From the NCBI GenBank assembly GCA_016722445.1, contig JADKIZ010000002.1:365320-429319 (forward strand): DNA of 64,000 nucleotides. Reading direction: 5' to 3'. Within the stretch, counting starts at the first letter, position 1. Each line of letters starts with the position of its first letter. The notes beneath the pieces were generated by a model. That model was given only the letters and a program-made list of their open reading frames with translations, made no database searches and was not told the DNA's origin. Source of the stretch: Flavobacteriales bacterium. Its GTDB lineage: Bacteria; Bacteroidota; Bacteroidia; Flavobacteriales_D; Sanyastnellaceae. Position numbers and translations under genes: made by a program. Shown piece after piece: positions 1 to 9,597 of this stretch.

Positions 1-620
1 TACTTCCGGATAGCTGGCAAACCAAAACGGGTTTATTCATCTTGTTTGCGGTTATTGTTGTCATCATCGTTACGGCAGTGAGTAATGGAGCCAATATCAC
101 AGACGGCATCGATGGACTCGCAGCAGGAACATCAGCGATAATAGGAGTCACGTTAGCACTGTTGGCATATCTGTCCGGCAACTACATCTTCGCTGATTAC
201 CTCAACATCATGTATATACCTCACACGGGTGAACTGGTAATTTTCATCAGTGCATTCGTCGGGGCATGTATTGGCTTCCTCTGGTACAATACATATCCAG
301 CGCAAGTTTTTATGGGTGATACAGGATCATTGGCGCTAGGTGGCATCATTGCAACATTCGCCATTGCAATTCGAAAAGAATTACTCATCCCTGCACTGTG
401 CGGAATATTCCTCATCGAAAACTTATCCGTGATGTTGCAGGTATCGTATTTCAAATACACAAAAAAGAAATATGGAGAAGGCAGAAGAATATTCTTGATG
501 TCGCCTTTACATCACCACTATCAGAAAAAAGGATTTCATGAATCCAAAATCGTTTCCCGTTTCTGGATCATTGGAATCATGTTGGCTATTCTCACCATCA
601 TCACCCTTAAAACAAGATAA
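1..620 (+). CDS. mraY: Phospho-N-acetylmuramoyl-pentapeptide transferase, C-terminal part (cut by window edge)
   Basis: MraY transfers phospho-MurNAc-pentapeptide from UDP to undecaprenyl phosphate in the inner membrane, making lipid I for peptidoglycan. Only about the last 205 codons are present; the reading frame enters at base 3 and is open to the window edge, so the TTG at 42 is not the true start. Family motifs are clear: NGANITDGIDGLAAG with the paired Asp residues, FMGDTGSLALGG, and the histidine motif PLHHHYQKKGFHE followed by a final membrane helix. Several hydrophobic helices lie between these motifs. The next gene is murD, with the stop and the presumed murD start touching, as in a normal dcw cluster. 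Identification is very secure. Confidence 0.97.
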   Translation, partial: LPDSWQTKTGLFILFAVIVVIIVTAVSNGANITDGIDGLAAGTSAIIGVTLALLAYLSGNYIFADYLNIMYIPHTGELVIFISAFVGACIGFLWYNTYPAQVFMGDTGSLALGGIIATFAIAIRKELLIPALCGIFLIENLSVMLQVSYFKYTKKKYGEGRRIFLMSPLHHHYQKKGFHESKIVSRFWIIGIMLAILTIITLKTR

Positions 621-1975
621 TCGCCCTGGCCAAAAAACTCGTCATATTAGGTGGTGGTGAAAGCGGAACAGGATCCGCGATACTCGGCGTGAAGCAGGGT
701 TTCGAGGTATTCCTTTCCGATAAGAGTCCCTTGAAGGAAAAATACCGCGACGAATTGTTGCGGAGAAATATTTCTTTTGAGGAAGGGTCACATGATGAAA
801 GTAGAATACTATCTGCAGACCTTGTCATTAAATCGCCTGGTATTCCCGAAAAAGCACCGCTCATTGCAGCACTTCGCAATAAGAATATTCCGGTGATTTC
901 AGAAATTGAATTCGCTGCAAGATTTACCAATGCCACCAAAGTCTGCATCACAGGAAGCAACGGCAAGACAACAACTACACTTCTCACATATCATATCCTC
1001 AAGAATGCAGGACTGAATGTTGGATTGGGTGGTAACGTCGGGAAAAGCTTCGCATGGCAAGTTGCCGAGCAAGAATTCGACTATTACGTTCTTGAACTGA
1101 GCAGCTTTCAATTGGATGGCATGTATGATTTCAAAGCAGAAATCGCCATACTCACCAACATCACACCTGATCATCTCGATAGGTATGAGTATGAATTTCA
1201 GAAATACATCGATTCGAAGTTTCGCATCCTTCAAAATCAGACAGCAGATGACTGTTTCATCTTTTTCGCCGATGATCCGGTGATTCAAGCTGAAATGCAG
1301 AAGCGAAAAATCCCTGCGCGCCTTTTTCCTTACACCCTATCGGAAAAACTTCCATTCGGTGATCAAGGCGCCTTTACACATGGTGAATCATTCACAGTTC
1401 ATATCAACCAAAACAATACGCTCACAATGAAAATGACAGAACTCGCTTTGCAAGGTAGACACAATCTCGGCAACAGCATGGCAGCAGGAATCGCAAGCAG
1501 GATTCTTGAACTGCGCAAGGAAATTGTCCGAGACAGCCTTGAAAATTTCGAAAATGTTGAACACAGACTCGAATTTGTTTCAAAGGTCAATGGAATTAAT
1601 TTCATCAATGATAGCAAAGCAACCAATGTCAACTCGACATGGTATGCGCTGGAAAGCATGAAAACACCGACGATATGGATCGCTGGTGGACAAGACAAAG
1701 GGAACGATTACTCCGAATTGCAGGAACTCGTTCGCAATAAGGTAAAAGCCATCGTATGTCTCACCAAAGACAGTGCGAAAATCCGCAAGGCATTTTCAAA
1801 AGACGTGGATACCATCATCGATGTTGAAACGGCGGAACAAGCTGTGCGTGTTTCTTATGAACTTTCGAGGGAAGGAGACACTGTGCTATTATCTCCGGCA
1901 TGTGCATCCTTCGATCTCTTCGAAAACTACGAAGACCGCGGTAGGCAATTCAAAGCCGCTGTTCGCAGGCTCTGA
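620..1975 (+). CDS. murD: UDP-N-acetylmuramoylalanine--D-glutamate ligase
   Basis: MurD adds D-glutamate to UDP-MurNAc-L-alanine in the cytoplasm. The ATP-binding motif GSNGKTTTT lies near 952-978, and the central and C-terminal Mur-ligase domains follow, with NDSKATN and AGGQDKGNDY. The start is odd. The conserved N-terminal nucleotide-fold strand KKLVILGGGESGTGSA is encoded upstream of the first standard start (GTG at 689), in an open frame that begins after a stop at 608-610. That stretch has no ATG, GTG or TTG. The best candidates are ATC at 620, which overlaps the mraY stop as TAATC, or CTG at 626. A change of one base (C to G at 622) would give the common TAATG overlap. Starting at 620 gives 451 residues, a normal MurD length. 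A strong hairpin terminator follows directly, so ftsW and murG do not continue this operon. Confidence 0.93.
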   Translation: MALAKKLVILGGGESGTGSAILGVKQGFEVFLSDKSPLKEKYRDELLRRNISFEEGSHDESRILSADLVIKSPGIPEKAPLIAALRNKNIPVISEIEFAARFTNATKVCITGSNGKTTTTLLTYHILKNAGLNVGLGGNVGKSFAWQVAEQEFDYYVLELSSFQLDGMYDFKAEIAILTNITPDHLDRYEYEFQKYIDSKFRILQNQTADDCFIFFADDPVIQAEMQKRKIPARLFPYTLSEKLPFGDQGAFTHGESFTVHINQNNTLTMKMTELALQGRHNLGNSMAAGIASRILELRKEIVRDSLENFENVEHRLEFVSKVNGINFINDSKATNVNSTWYALESMKTPTIWIAGGQDKGNDYSELQELVRNKVKAIVCLTKDSAKIRKAFSKDVDTIIDVETAEQAVRVSYELSREGDTVLLSPACASFDLFENYEDRGRQFKAAVRRL

Positions 1976-1998
1976 TCATAGCCGCGTATTGTTGCAAG

Positions 1999-2036
1999 AT
2001 TTCACTCCATCGCTTCAACGATGGAGTGAAATTTTG
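1999..2036 (+). terminator. Rho-independent terminator after murD
   Basis: A perfect 13-bp inverted repeat (2000-2012 pairing with 2019-2031, loop CTTCAA) is followed by a short T run. It ends the mraY-murD transcript, and it sits between convergent genes. Confidence 0.85.
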
Positions 2037-2049
2037 TCTCATTGACTTT

Positions 2050-2712
2050 TTATGTCATCGTATTCTTCGACTTTCTGAATGACCTGATAGAAAGTATCAG
2101 AAAAAGGGTAACCAACAAAACCCAAATCAGGTTTTCCCCAATGATGTAACCAATGCGATATCCGAGATTATCCTTCGGATCGGGTGTGTTGGAAATTTGA
2201 TCTCCAGCCTTCTCGCCAATCTTCAATGACCTAAAAAACTTCTCGCGACTTTCTGCCAGCTTTTTTGCAGCTTCTTCTATTTCCGAAAACCTCAGCACAT
2301 ACATTCCGGTTTTCATATTCAAAAGCAGGAAATGGACATTTTGATCAACGCCATTTGATTTCACTTTAGCAATGAACCGCAACATTTCATATTGTTGATC
2401 ATTGACGATTTCTTCTGACTGCAGCACACCACCCATGGTTCTGATGGCTTCCAACTTATAGTTGTCGTAACTCTTCCTTAAATTATCTCTACTCTTCAAT
2501 GCGCTATCACCGGGGATAGGCGAAATTTTTATCAGCGCCGCCGATGCATCCGGCAAAAGGCCGGAGTACAACACTTTCTGATCTTTTTCCACGATTTCGT
2601 AATCCGACGGCAGCTCCACGGTAATGGTTGAGTCCACGACGCAGGTCGTCCAATCCTGTGATTGAACAGCATTGGCCAAGAGCAGAAACAAGATAAAATG
2701 TAATTTCCTCAT
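2050..2712 (-). CDS. Exported membrane-anchored protein of unknown function
   Basis: I do not recognise this 220-residue protein. It begins with a signal peptide (MRKLHFILFLLLANAVQSQ), has a mostly polar extracytoplasmic body of about 165 residues, and ends in one hydrophobic helix near residues 190-208 followed by a basic tail (RSFRKSKNTMT). That layout suggests a periplasmic domain held by a C-terminal inner-membrane anchor with a short cytoplasmic tail. The frame is clean, and a promoter-like box sits 4 nt upstream of the ATG. It converges on murD and shares the hairpin between them. No catalytic motif is visible, so I assign no function. Confidence 0.75.
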   Translation of the reverse strand: MRKLHFILFLLLANAVQSQDWTTCVVDSTITVELPSDYEIVEKDQKVLYSGLLPDASAALIKISPIPGDSALKSRDNLRKSYDNYKLEAIRTMGGVLQSEEIVNDQQYEMLRFIAKVKSNGVDQNVHFLLLNMKTGMYVLRFSEIEEAAKKLAESREKFFRSLKIGEKAGDQISNTPDPKDNLGYRIGYIIGENLIWVLLVTLFLILSIRSFRKSKNTMT

Positions 2713-2716
2713 GCGG

Positions 2717-2724
2717 CAAAGATC
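2717..2724 (-). promoter_or_regulatory. Promoter -7-like box immediately upstream of the 2712 start
   Basis: Minus-strand GATCTTTG matches TAnnTTTG at all but the first base and ends 4 nt before the ATG. Transcription would begin about at the start codon. Confidence 0.4.
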
Positions 2725-2773
2725 GCAGTGATTCGGTTTCCATTCATGATGTATGTCCGTAATCTGAATGAGC

Positions 2774-2781
2774 TAAATTTG
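2774..2781 (+). promoter_or_regulatory. Bacteroidota-type -7 box for the cyclophilin gene
   Basis: TAAATTTG is an exact match to TAnnTTTG and lies 16 nt before the ATG at 2798. The -33 element is not convincing. Confidence 0.5.
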
Positions 2782-2797
2782 CCCCTCAAATTTTGAT

Positions 2798-3235
2798 ATG
2801 AAAAAAGCAATCATACACACTGCAAAGGGCGACATGACCGTGGAATTCTATGAAAAAGATGCTCCAGGTACAGTAGCCAATTTTATTAAACTCATTGAAA
2901 GCGGCTTCTATGATGGATTGACATTCCATCGTGTCATTCCGGATTTCGTGATTCAGGGAGGTTGTCCAATCGGCAACGGTACCGGTGGTCCAGGTTACAA
3001 AATTCCATGCGAACTTGATGGAGGCAATCAATACCATGATCGCGGCGTGTTGAGCATGGCTCATGCTGGTCGCAACACAGGTGGATCACAGTTCTTCATT
3101 TGTCATTCAAGAAACAACACTGCGCACCTCGACAGAAATCACACCTGCTTCGGTAAAGTGGTAGAAGGACTTGAAGTGATCGATCAAATCAGACAAGGTG
3201 ATCAGATCAATAAAATTGAGATGATCGCGGAATAA
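2798..3235 (+). CDS. Cyclophilin-type peptidyl-prolyl cis-trans isomerase
   Basis: The 145-residue protein is a single cyclophilin domain that catalyses proline isomerisation during protein folding. Family signatures are intact: FHRVIPDFVIQGG with the catalytic Arg, the GSQFF motif within NTGGSQFFICH, and HLDRNHTCFGKVVEG near the C terminus. There is no signal peptide, so it should be cytoplasmic, and the length fits the short bacterial PpiB-like class. It stands alone, with its own promoter box and a terminator hairpin shared with the convergent secreted-protein gene. The assignment to the family is secure; the exact paralogue (ppiA or ppiB) is not. Confidence 0.95.
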   Translation: MKKAIIHTAKGDMTVEFYEKDAPGTVANFIKLIESGFYDGLTFHRVIPDFVIQGGCPIGNGTGGPGYKIPCELDGGNQYHDRGVLSMAHAGRNTGGSQFFICHSRNNTAHLDRNHTCFGKVVEGLEVIDQIRQGDQINKIEMIAE

Positions 3236-3243
3236 TTTCCCAG

Positions 3244-3284
3244 AAAAAAAACTGAAAAGGGCGGACATGTATCCGCCCTTTTCA
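3244..3284 (-). terminator. Bidirectional terminator between cyclophilin gene and secreted HYR protein gene
   Basis: A 13-bp perfect stem (3253-3265 with 3272-3284) is followed on the minus strand by a run of eight T residues. It terminates the 6335-3291 gene and probably the plus-strand cyclophilin gene too. Confidence 0.85.
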
Positions 3285-3290
3285 ATGATA

Positions 3291-6200
3291 TCACGGGCAT
3301 ATTCCGCCATAAAGACCAACAAATATTACGAGATCGAGTGTTGTAACCAATCCATCTTCATTCAAATCAGCAACACAATCGTTGAGGCATCCGAATTCGT
3401 TGATCAAAACAATCAAATCGACTACACTGATAAATCCATCGCAATTGAAATCGCCAAGACAACAAATCGTTTCCTGTATACTTACTTCAACAGAAGTGGT
3501 ACAAGATCCAATGTTTCCGGAGGCATCAATGGCAGTGAAGACAACTTCAGTCACACCCAAATCATAATTATCGGATGCATCTTCTGTGTTGTTAAAATCA
3601 TTGAGGTAAGTATAATCACACATCTCTATGATTTCCGGTTGAACCAAATTGACGTAAGCAGAAATTTCACCTTCTACTACAGACACCTGAATTGGCTCAG
3701 GACAGATTAAAACAGGATCCGTATCATCCGTGATGGTGATATTCTGAAGACAGGAAGAAGAATTACCAGAAAGGTCATAAGCAATCCACTCGATTTGCGA
3801 AACACCAACCGGATATTGTGTCTCCGACGACCAGTTGTTTTCCACAGATGCTATGAAACAATTATCCGTTACGATAGCTTCGCCTAATGTAGATTCTATC
3901 AAGTCGGTTGAGCAAAGGCCTTCTGCAGTGTTCGCGGTAATTGCATTCGGACATACTATGGAAGGAGAAATATAGTCTGCATAAGTTACAACAAAGGAGC
4001 ATGAACTCGTGTTACCATTTGAATCAGTCGCACTGATTACAACTTCTGTGTCTTCCGTGATTGTTGTTCCGGGAGCGGGCACTTGTTCAATGACTGGTGA
4101 AGGATCAAAATCATCAAATACTGCAACGTCATCGAGATAAGAAGGCAGAGTTCCACATGTAGCTCCAATTTCATCAGAGTTCATGATGAGAAGAAAATCC
4201 TCACCTTCACCCCATTCACTGTTGAGGCAATAGTCGGAAGCTGTTGAAGGGTGATCAAAATCTGAGATAACGCGCAATCTTCTCTGCACAATCATATTTC
4301 CATAGTCAGGAATCAGAAGCGTAACAGTGAACGAAGGTGTAGATGAAGGACTGGCTCCTAAAAATTCACCAGGCCCATTAAAGTCGCCATCATTATTCGC
4401 ATCGAACCATACTCCAAAATACTGCGTAAATCCAAAGGCAGCATCTAACGTAATGGTATACGTATACCCTTGAATTAAATTGGCTACAGTATTATTTTCA
4501 ATCCAAGAGTTTGTTGCCCCATTACAATCGGAATTACCTGTGTCCATGATGATCTCATCGTTAGGTGCATGAATTACCAATCGATCCACTACATCAGCAC
4601 TAGAACAACCGGAAGTCCAAGAAGGAGTACATTGTGGTGCCATTGCATATTCGGTGATTTCTCCAAGACAGGCAATCAATGGAGGTTGATCAACCGCGAC
4701 AATTACTGTTTGAGTGCATGAATTTCCATAACCAGAGAAGTCAGTTACGTTCCAAATGACATAAGTAATTCCTTCAGAAAATGTTTCAAATGGAACATTA
4801 TTGAATACTTCTTGCACACCACAATTGTCCGAGACTACAGGATAACCAAGCATTTCGGCTGTGATTATGGCTTGCCCGTTGACATCAGCCAAAACCGTAA
4901 TGTTCGGAGGACATAAAATGGATGGTGCCTCTTCATCATCAAACTCAACCTGGAAAGTACAACTTGTTGAATTACCCGCATTGTCCGTTGCAGTGATGGT
5001 CACATCCATATTCCCTTCGACCAAAGTTCCTGCGGCGGGTGTTTGGGTCACGATCGGATTTGGATCATTGTCGTCAATAACATTCGCGTCAATCGTGTAA
5101 TCGGGTAATGCCACGCATGACATGGTTTGGGGTTCCGGACAAACGAGAACAGGCGCGTCATCAACCTCAACAGTTATTGTCTGCTGACACACACTCGTAT
5201 TACCGCTATCATCAATTGCCGACCAAGTGATGATGCTAATACCGACAGGAAAAATATCCGAAGGATAATCATTCAAAATTTCCACACTACCACAGTCATC
5301 TGAAGCGATAGGATTTCCGATAACCCCTGGAGCAATCTGGGCAAAGTCGTCACCAACGATTGCTTGAACAGTGACATCATTGGGACATATTATCTGTGGA
5401 GAGACCACATCATTGAAAACAATTTGAACAGTGCAAAAACTGGTATTACCAGAAGCATCAGTAGCAGTAAATTCTATCTCGCTTAACGATCCAGTATAGG
5501 GAGTTCCTGCAGCCGGATTCTGAGTCACTATGGGCGTTGGATCAATATCATCAGTAACAATGATATCACCTGTAAAATCAGGAATGAGTCCACAAGACAA
5601 AACCAATTCTGTTGGACATTCTATGACGGGTGGTGTCACATCCGCAACATCCTGATCCCCTGTAATCACAATATCATCCACAGCAATACTGGGATCGCTG
5701 GCCACACCGTTGTCATTGTTTACCCAACGAAACCCAATCTTCACGTTGGGATTATTTTCTGCTGATGCAGGCAACGTGGTAGAATAAAGTGTCCATGTTC
5801 CCTGCGGACTACATGCACCAACTGTTTTGGCGAGATCTGTCAATTGCGACCAAGTCGTTCCGTTGTAGTACCACAAAGTCGCATTGTCAGCGACGTTACC
5901 ACCTTCGAGGTATAAAAACGACAATTGAATATTTGTGTATGCTCCACAATTCACTGTAGGAGATTCGACCCGCTTGTCTGTTGCACCACATCCGAACAAT
6001 CCACAAAATCCGGATAGTCCTTCAAAATATGCTGCACCGATATCACCCATGATCGTTGGATCGCTTCCAATGTGCAAGGTTCTATCATTGCCACATCCGG
6101 TTCCGCATTGACCGGCAGCATTGCCATTTTCAGCTGCGCTTACATACCAGATATTGGCGGTAGCTACATTCGTTCCGGTATTTGAAACCGTCCACGCACC

Positions 6201-6335
6201 AGAAGGTGGATTATAAGATGTCACTTGAAAATCAGCATCGCATCCAGTGCCGAAATCTTCCGTGTAAAGGGTTACTGTTTGCGCAATGAAATCATAGGAG
6301 ATGCACAGCGAGATCAGAAGTAGAATTTGTCTCAT
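3291..6335 (-). CDS. Large secreted HYR/GEVED-domain protein with C-terminal dockerin-like repeats
   Basis: This 1014-residue exported protein starts with a signal peptide (MRQILLLISLCISYDFIAQ). After an N-terminal beta-rich region it carries a series of HYR-type immunoglobulin-like modules. These are recognised by repeats such as VTDDIDPTPIVTQ, FTATDASGNTSFC and VVSDNCG. A GEVED-type module is inserted near residues 555-690, with GVWFDANNDGDFNGPGEF and the hallmark GEGEDF. The C-terminal 60 residues form two calcium-binding dockerin-like loops (DFNCDGFISVVDL and DLNEDGLVTTLDL) and end in GLYGGICP. There is no canonical T9SS type-A tail. HYR modules are usually adhesive or structural, so a surface or matrix role is likely but unproven. 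The protein at the right end of the window has the same kind of tail. Confidence 0.88.
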   Translation of the reverse strand: MRQILLLISLCISYDFIAQTVTLYTEDFGTGCDADFQVTSYNPPSGAWTVSNTGTNVATANIWYVSAAENGNAAGQCGTGCGNDRTLHIGSDPTIMGDIGAAYFEGLSGFCGLFGCGATDKRVESPTVNCGAYTNIQLSFLYLEGGNVADNATLWYYNGTTWSQLTDLAKTVGACSPQGTWTLYSTTLPASAENNPNVKIGFRWVNNDNGVASDPSIAVDDIVITGDQDVADVTPPVIECPTELVLSCGLIPDFTGDIIVTDDIDPTPIVTQNPAAGTPYTGSLSEIEFTATDASGNTSFCTVQIVFNDVVSPQIICPNDVTVQAIVGDDFAQIAPGVIGNPIASDDCGSVEILNDYPSDIFPVGISIITWSAIDDSGNTSVCQQTITVEVDDAPVLVCPEPQTMSCVALPDYTIDANVIDDNDPNPIVTQTPAAGTLVEGNMDVTITATDNAGNSTSCTFQVEFDDEEAPSILCPPNITVLADVNGQAIITAEMLGYPVVSDNCGVQEVFNNVPFETFSEGITYVIWNVTDFSGYGNSCTQTVIVAVDQPPLIACLGEITEYAMAPQCTPSWTSGCSSADVVDRLVIHAPNDEIIMDTGNSDCNGATNSWIENNTVANLIQGYTYTITLDAAFGFTQYFGVWFDANNDGDFNGPGEFLGASPSSTPSFTVTLLIPDYGNMIVQRRLRVISDFDHPSTASDYCLNSEWGEGEDFLLIMNSDEIGATCGTLPSYLDDVAVFDDFDPSPVIEQVPAPGTTITEDTEVVISATDSNGNTSSCSFVVTYADYISPSIVCPNAITANTAEGLCSTDLIESTLGEAIVTDNCFIASVENNWSSETQYPVGVSQIEWIAYDLSGNSSSCLQNITITDDTDPVLICPEPIQVSVVEGEISAYVNLVQPEIIEMCDYTYLNDFNNTEDASDNYDLGVTEVVFTAIDASGNIGSCTTSVEVSIQETICCLGDFNCDGFISVVDLIVLINEFGCLNDCVADLNEDGLVTTLDLVIFVGLYGGICP

Positions 6336-6467
6336 GTAAGTGGGTTTGTGAACGAATGTACTTCACAAATCCACAAATAACTAACTCGCAATCATTAAAA
6401 TTCTATTGCAATTACCTCAAAACACCTTATTAGTTGGTTTCGACACACAAATAGGAGTCGGCGATAC

Positions 6468-8884
6468 TCATTCATACCTCAATGCTTTCACAGGATCTTT
6501 CAAAGCAGTTCTCATGGCATGCAAACTCACGGTGATTAAAGTAATCAAAATCGCAAACAAGGCTGCCAAAAGAAAATAGATCCAATTCACATTTTCATGG
6601 TAGGCAAAATTCTGTAGCCAATGATTTATACCATACCATGCAAGTGGAAATGCAAGAACAATGGAGATCACCACAAGTAGCATAAAATCGCGGTTGAGCA
6701 ATGCCAGAATATTCTTAATAGATGCACCCATGACTTTGCGGATTCCAATTTCTTTGGTGCGTTGTTGTGTGGTGAATGCACTCAAACCATACAAACCAAG
6801 ACAACTCAACAAAATTGCCAGTGCAGCGAAATACAACGAAATGCTAAACATTTTTCTTCTGAAGCATAGAGCTTCTTAAAATGATCATCCATAAAACTAT
6901 AATCCAACTCTTTGTTTGGAAATGATTTGTGCCACGCCGCCTCGATGGATGATATGACCTGACCAGAATTGACTCCATCTGTTTCGATCATCAGATTTCC
7001 TGCTACTCCTGCAGGATTTTGTTGCCCTATAATCAATGGCTCAATAGGAAAATGTAGCGAAGTAAAATGAAAATCTTTGATTACACCAATGACATCAGCT
7101 TGTTGAGGAGGTACATCTATATCACCAGGAATAGTAATCTTCTCAGCCAAAGGATTTGTCCAACCGCATGACTTGACCACAGCTTCATTCACAAGTACTA
7201 CACCGAATGGTCTAGTTGCATCCTCTGCGGTAAATAATCTCCCTTGTACCAACTGCATCTTTGACATAGCCAAATAATTTTCATCTGTAAACAGAACCGG
7301 AAAAGGTTTATCCTGTTGTCCCGAAGCCGTATTTACATTCAAAACAAAACGAGATGTTTGTCGGCCAGGAATATGTGCACTTCGGGCAACGTTGACAATT
7401 CCGGGTGTGGAATTCAAATCATTTTTTAAACTTGTCAATGCAGCCCTTTGTGTTGAATCAGCTTGAGGAAGTGTAAGTACTATCATATTGTCCTTCTTGA
7501 ATCCAAGATCCTTATTGCGCATGTAATAAAGCTGACTCAAAACCGACAATGTCGCAATGATCATCGCTATGGATAGGGTGAATTGGGATGTCACCAAGAC
7601 CTTTCTCATCATACCAGATTTGCCCAATGCTGTTCTGGCATCTCTGAAGATCGACGTGATGGGTAATGCTGATATATAGAATGCTGGATAACTTCCTGCA
7701 AATAGTCCGATGAACATTACCATGATGAGCGACATCAATAGAAAATGGGGAGAGATTAATACCGCACTTGTGATTTCCTTTCCCGTGATATAATTAAAAA
7801 ATGGCATGAGCAATTCAACCAAAGCGAAAGCAAGAAGGCATGATAAAACAGACATAAGCATTGCTTCGCCAATGAATTGCATGATCAATTGTTTTCTACT
7901 CGCTCCGGCCACTTTCCTCATCGCTACTTCCCGCGCTCTTTTTGAAGCAGCAGCTGTAGATAGATTCACAAAGTTGATTCCAGCAATGGTCAAGGTTAAA
8001 ATCGCCACGATCGAAAAGATGAGCACATAATTTTTGTTTCCCTTTTTCGGCGTGTCGTAAATCAGATAATTATTGAAATGCACATCGGCCAATGGCTCTG
8101 CATGCAATTCAATGGTGCCTTTGAAACCTTCAGTGAGCCATTGGGGCAGCTGGTAGGTTTTCACAACCTGATCCAGCTTACCCTGAAAGTCCGCTGCCAT
8201 ACCTTCCTTCGGCAAAACGATATAACTATAACTATTGTTGTTTCCCCAATTGGCAGAAAATTGGTTGATAAAGGCGGTATCCAAAGAATGCATCGATGCG
8301 ATCATACCAAGCACCATATGTGTTCGCAATTGACTATCATCGAAAACACCAGTAACCTGATAAACATCCGGATCCCAGGTCAATGTTTTTCCAATCGGGT
8401 CAATATTTCCAAAAATGCGTTTTGCTTCAGCCAATGATAAAACGATACTCTTCGGCTGCTTGAGCGCATTGGTTCTGTCACCATACACGAAAGGAAAATC
8501 GAACACTTCGAAAAAATTGGAATCCGCAAAATTCACTTCCTCTACCTGAAAAATCTGATCATCCCTTTTGATGAACTGCTGACCATTGGGCAACAAACGC
8601 GTACCGGCTTCCACCTCAGGATAATCATTCAATATGACGGGAACAACTGGAAATGGTGTAATTCCAAATTTGTCATCCACATCATCAAATTTATAAAATG
8701 ATTGTAAGCGATAAATTCTGTCAGCTTTACTGAAAGACTGATCATAACTCATTTCATCGGACACATATAGGTAAATGAACAAACATGAGGCGATACCCGC
8801 AGAAAGTCCAATGATATTGAGAATGCTACTGAGTCTGTTTCTTTTGAAATTTCTCAGCGCAGCAAGAAGGTAGTTGCGAACCAT
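6468..8884 (-). CDS. FtsX/MacB-family ABC transporter permease (frameshifted)
   Basis: This is the permease of a MacAB-like export system, about 805 residues if repaired. The N-terminal part has the usual start NFKRNRLSSILNIIGLSAG, a periplasmic MacB domain, and three grouped membrane helices (near IFSIVAILTLTIAGINF). A second MacB/FtsX module follows and ends in SLHAMRTALKDPVKALRYE. The frame breaks after YASEEK. The next segment resumes as MFSISLYFAALAILLSCLG in another frame, and one extra A in the five-A run (plus-strand T5 at 6851-6855) would join them exactly. It is the last gene of the operon, 11 nt after the ATPase gene. An indel in a homopolymer suggests sequence error, but a true mutation would remove the last membrane domain. 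Confidence 0.9.
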
Positions 8885-8895
8885 AGTAAGATGAA

Positions 8896-9591
8896 TTATA
8901 CCAAAATGGTTTGAGAAATATTATTTTGTTGACTCAGGATCTGGCCGTCCAGTAAACGAATAATTCGATGAGCGAATTGGGCATCATGCGCAGAATGTGT
9001 TACCATCACCACGGTTGTGCCAGCATTGTTGAGAGCAGTCAGCAAATTCATTACTTCATTTCCATTCGCGGAATCAAGATTTCCGGTCGGTTCATCGGCG
9101 AGAATGATCAGTGGATTGTGAACCACTGCTCTTGCGACAGCTACACGTTGTTGTTGACCTCCCGATAATTGTTGGGGCAAATGATTACGTCGATGAGCAA
9201 TATTCATCCGATCCAATGCATGTTCAACCATTCTCTTTCGATCAGCTCCTTTGTATCCCGAATACACCAAAGGCAATTCGACATTTTCGAAAACAGTCAA
9301 TTCATCTATCAAATTAAAACTTTGAAAAACGAATCCGATGTTGCGTTTTCTGATCTCAGCACGTTTTCGTTCATTCAACTTAGAGACTTCTTCATTGTTG
9401 ATGAAGTAACTTCCTGAGCTGGGTGAATCCAGCATGCCTAGGATGTTTAATAGGGTAGATTTACCGCAACCAGAAGGTCCCATCATCGCGACAAACTCTC
9501 CTTTTTGTACTTCAATACTTACGTCATTGAGTGCGGTGGTTTCCACTTCATCTGTAGTGTAAACTTTAGAAATTGAAATTGTTTTTATCAT
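8896..9591 (-). CDS. ABC transporter ATP-binding protein (MacB/LolD type)
   Basis: The 231-residue cytoplasmic ATPase powers the export system with the adjacent permease and adaptor. The Walker A motif GPSGCGKST, Q-loop region GFVFQSFNLI, signature LSGGQQQR, Walker B ILADEPTGNLDS and switch histidine in VVMVTHS are all present, in the order and spacing of the LolD/MacB family. It lies between the adaptor gene (6 nt gap) and the permease gene (11 nt gap), so the three are very likely one operon. The substrate cannot be told from sequence; related systems export peptides, lipids or toxic compounds. Family assignment is certain, substrate unknown. Confidence 0.96.
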   Translation of the reverse strand: MIKTISISKVYTTDEVETTALNDVSIEVQKGEFVAMMGPSGCGKSTLLNILGMLDSPSSGSYFINNEEVSKLNERKRAEIRKRNIGFVFQSFNLIDELTVFENVELPLVYSGYKGADRKRMVEHALDRMNIAHRRNHLPQQLSGGQQQRVAVARAVVHNPLIILADEPTGNLDSANGNEVMNLLTALNNAGTTVVMVTHSAHDAQFAHRIIRLLDGQILSQQNNISQTILV

Positions 9592-9597
9592 GGTGTT

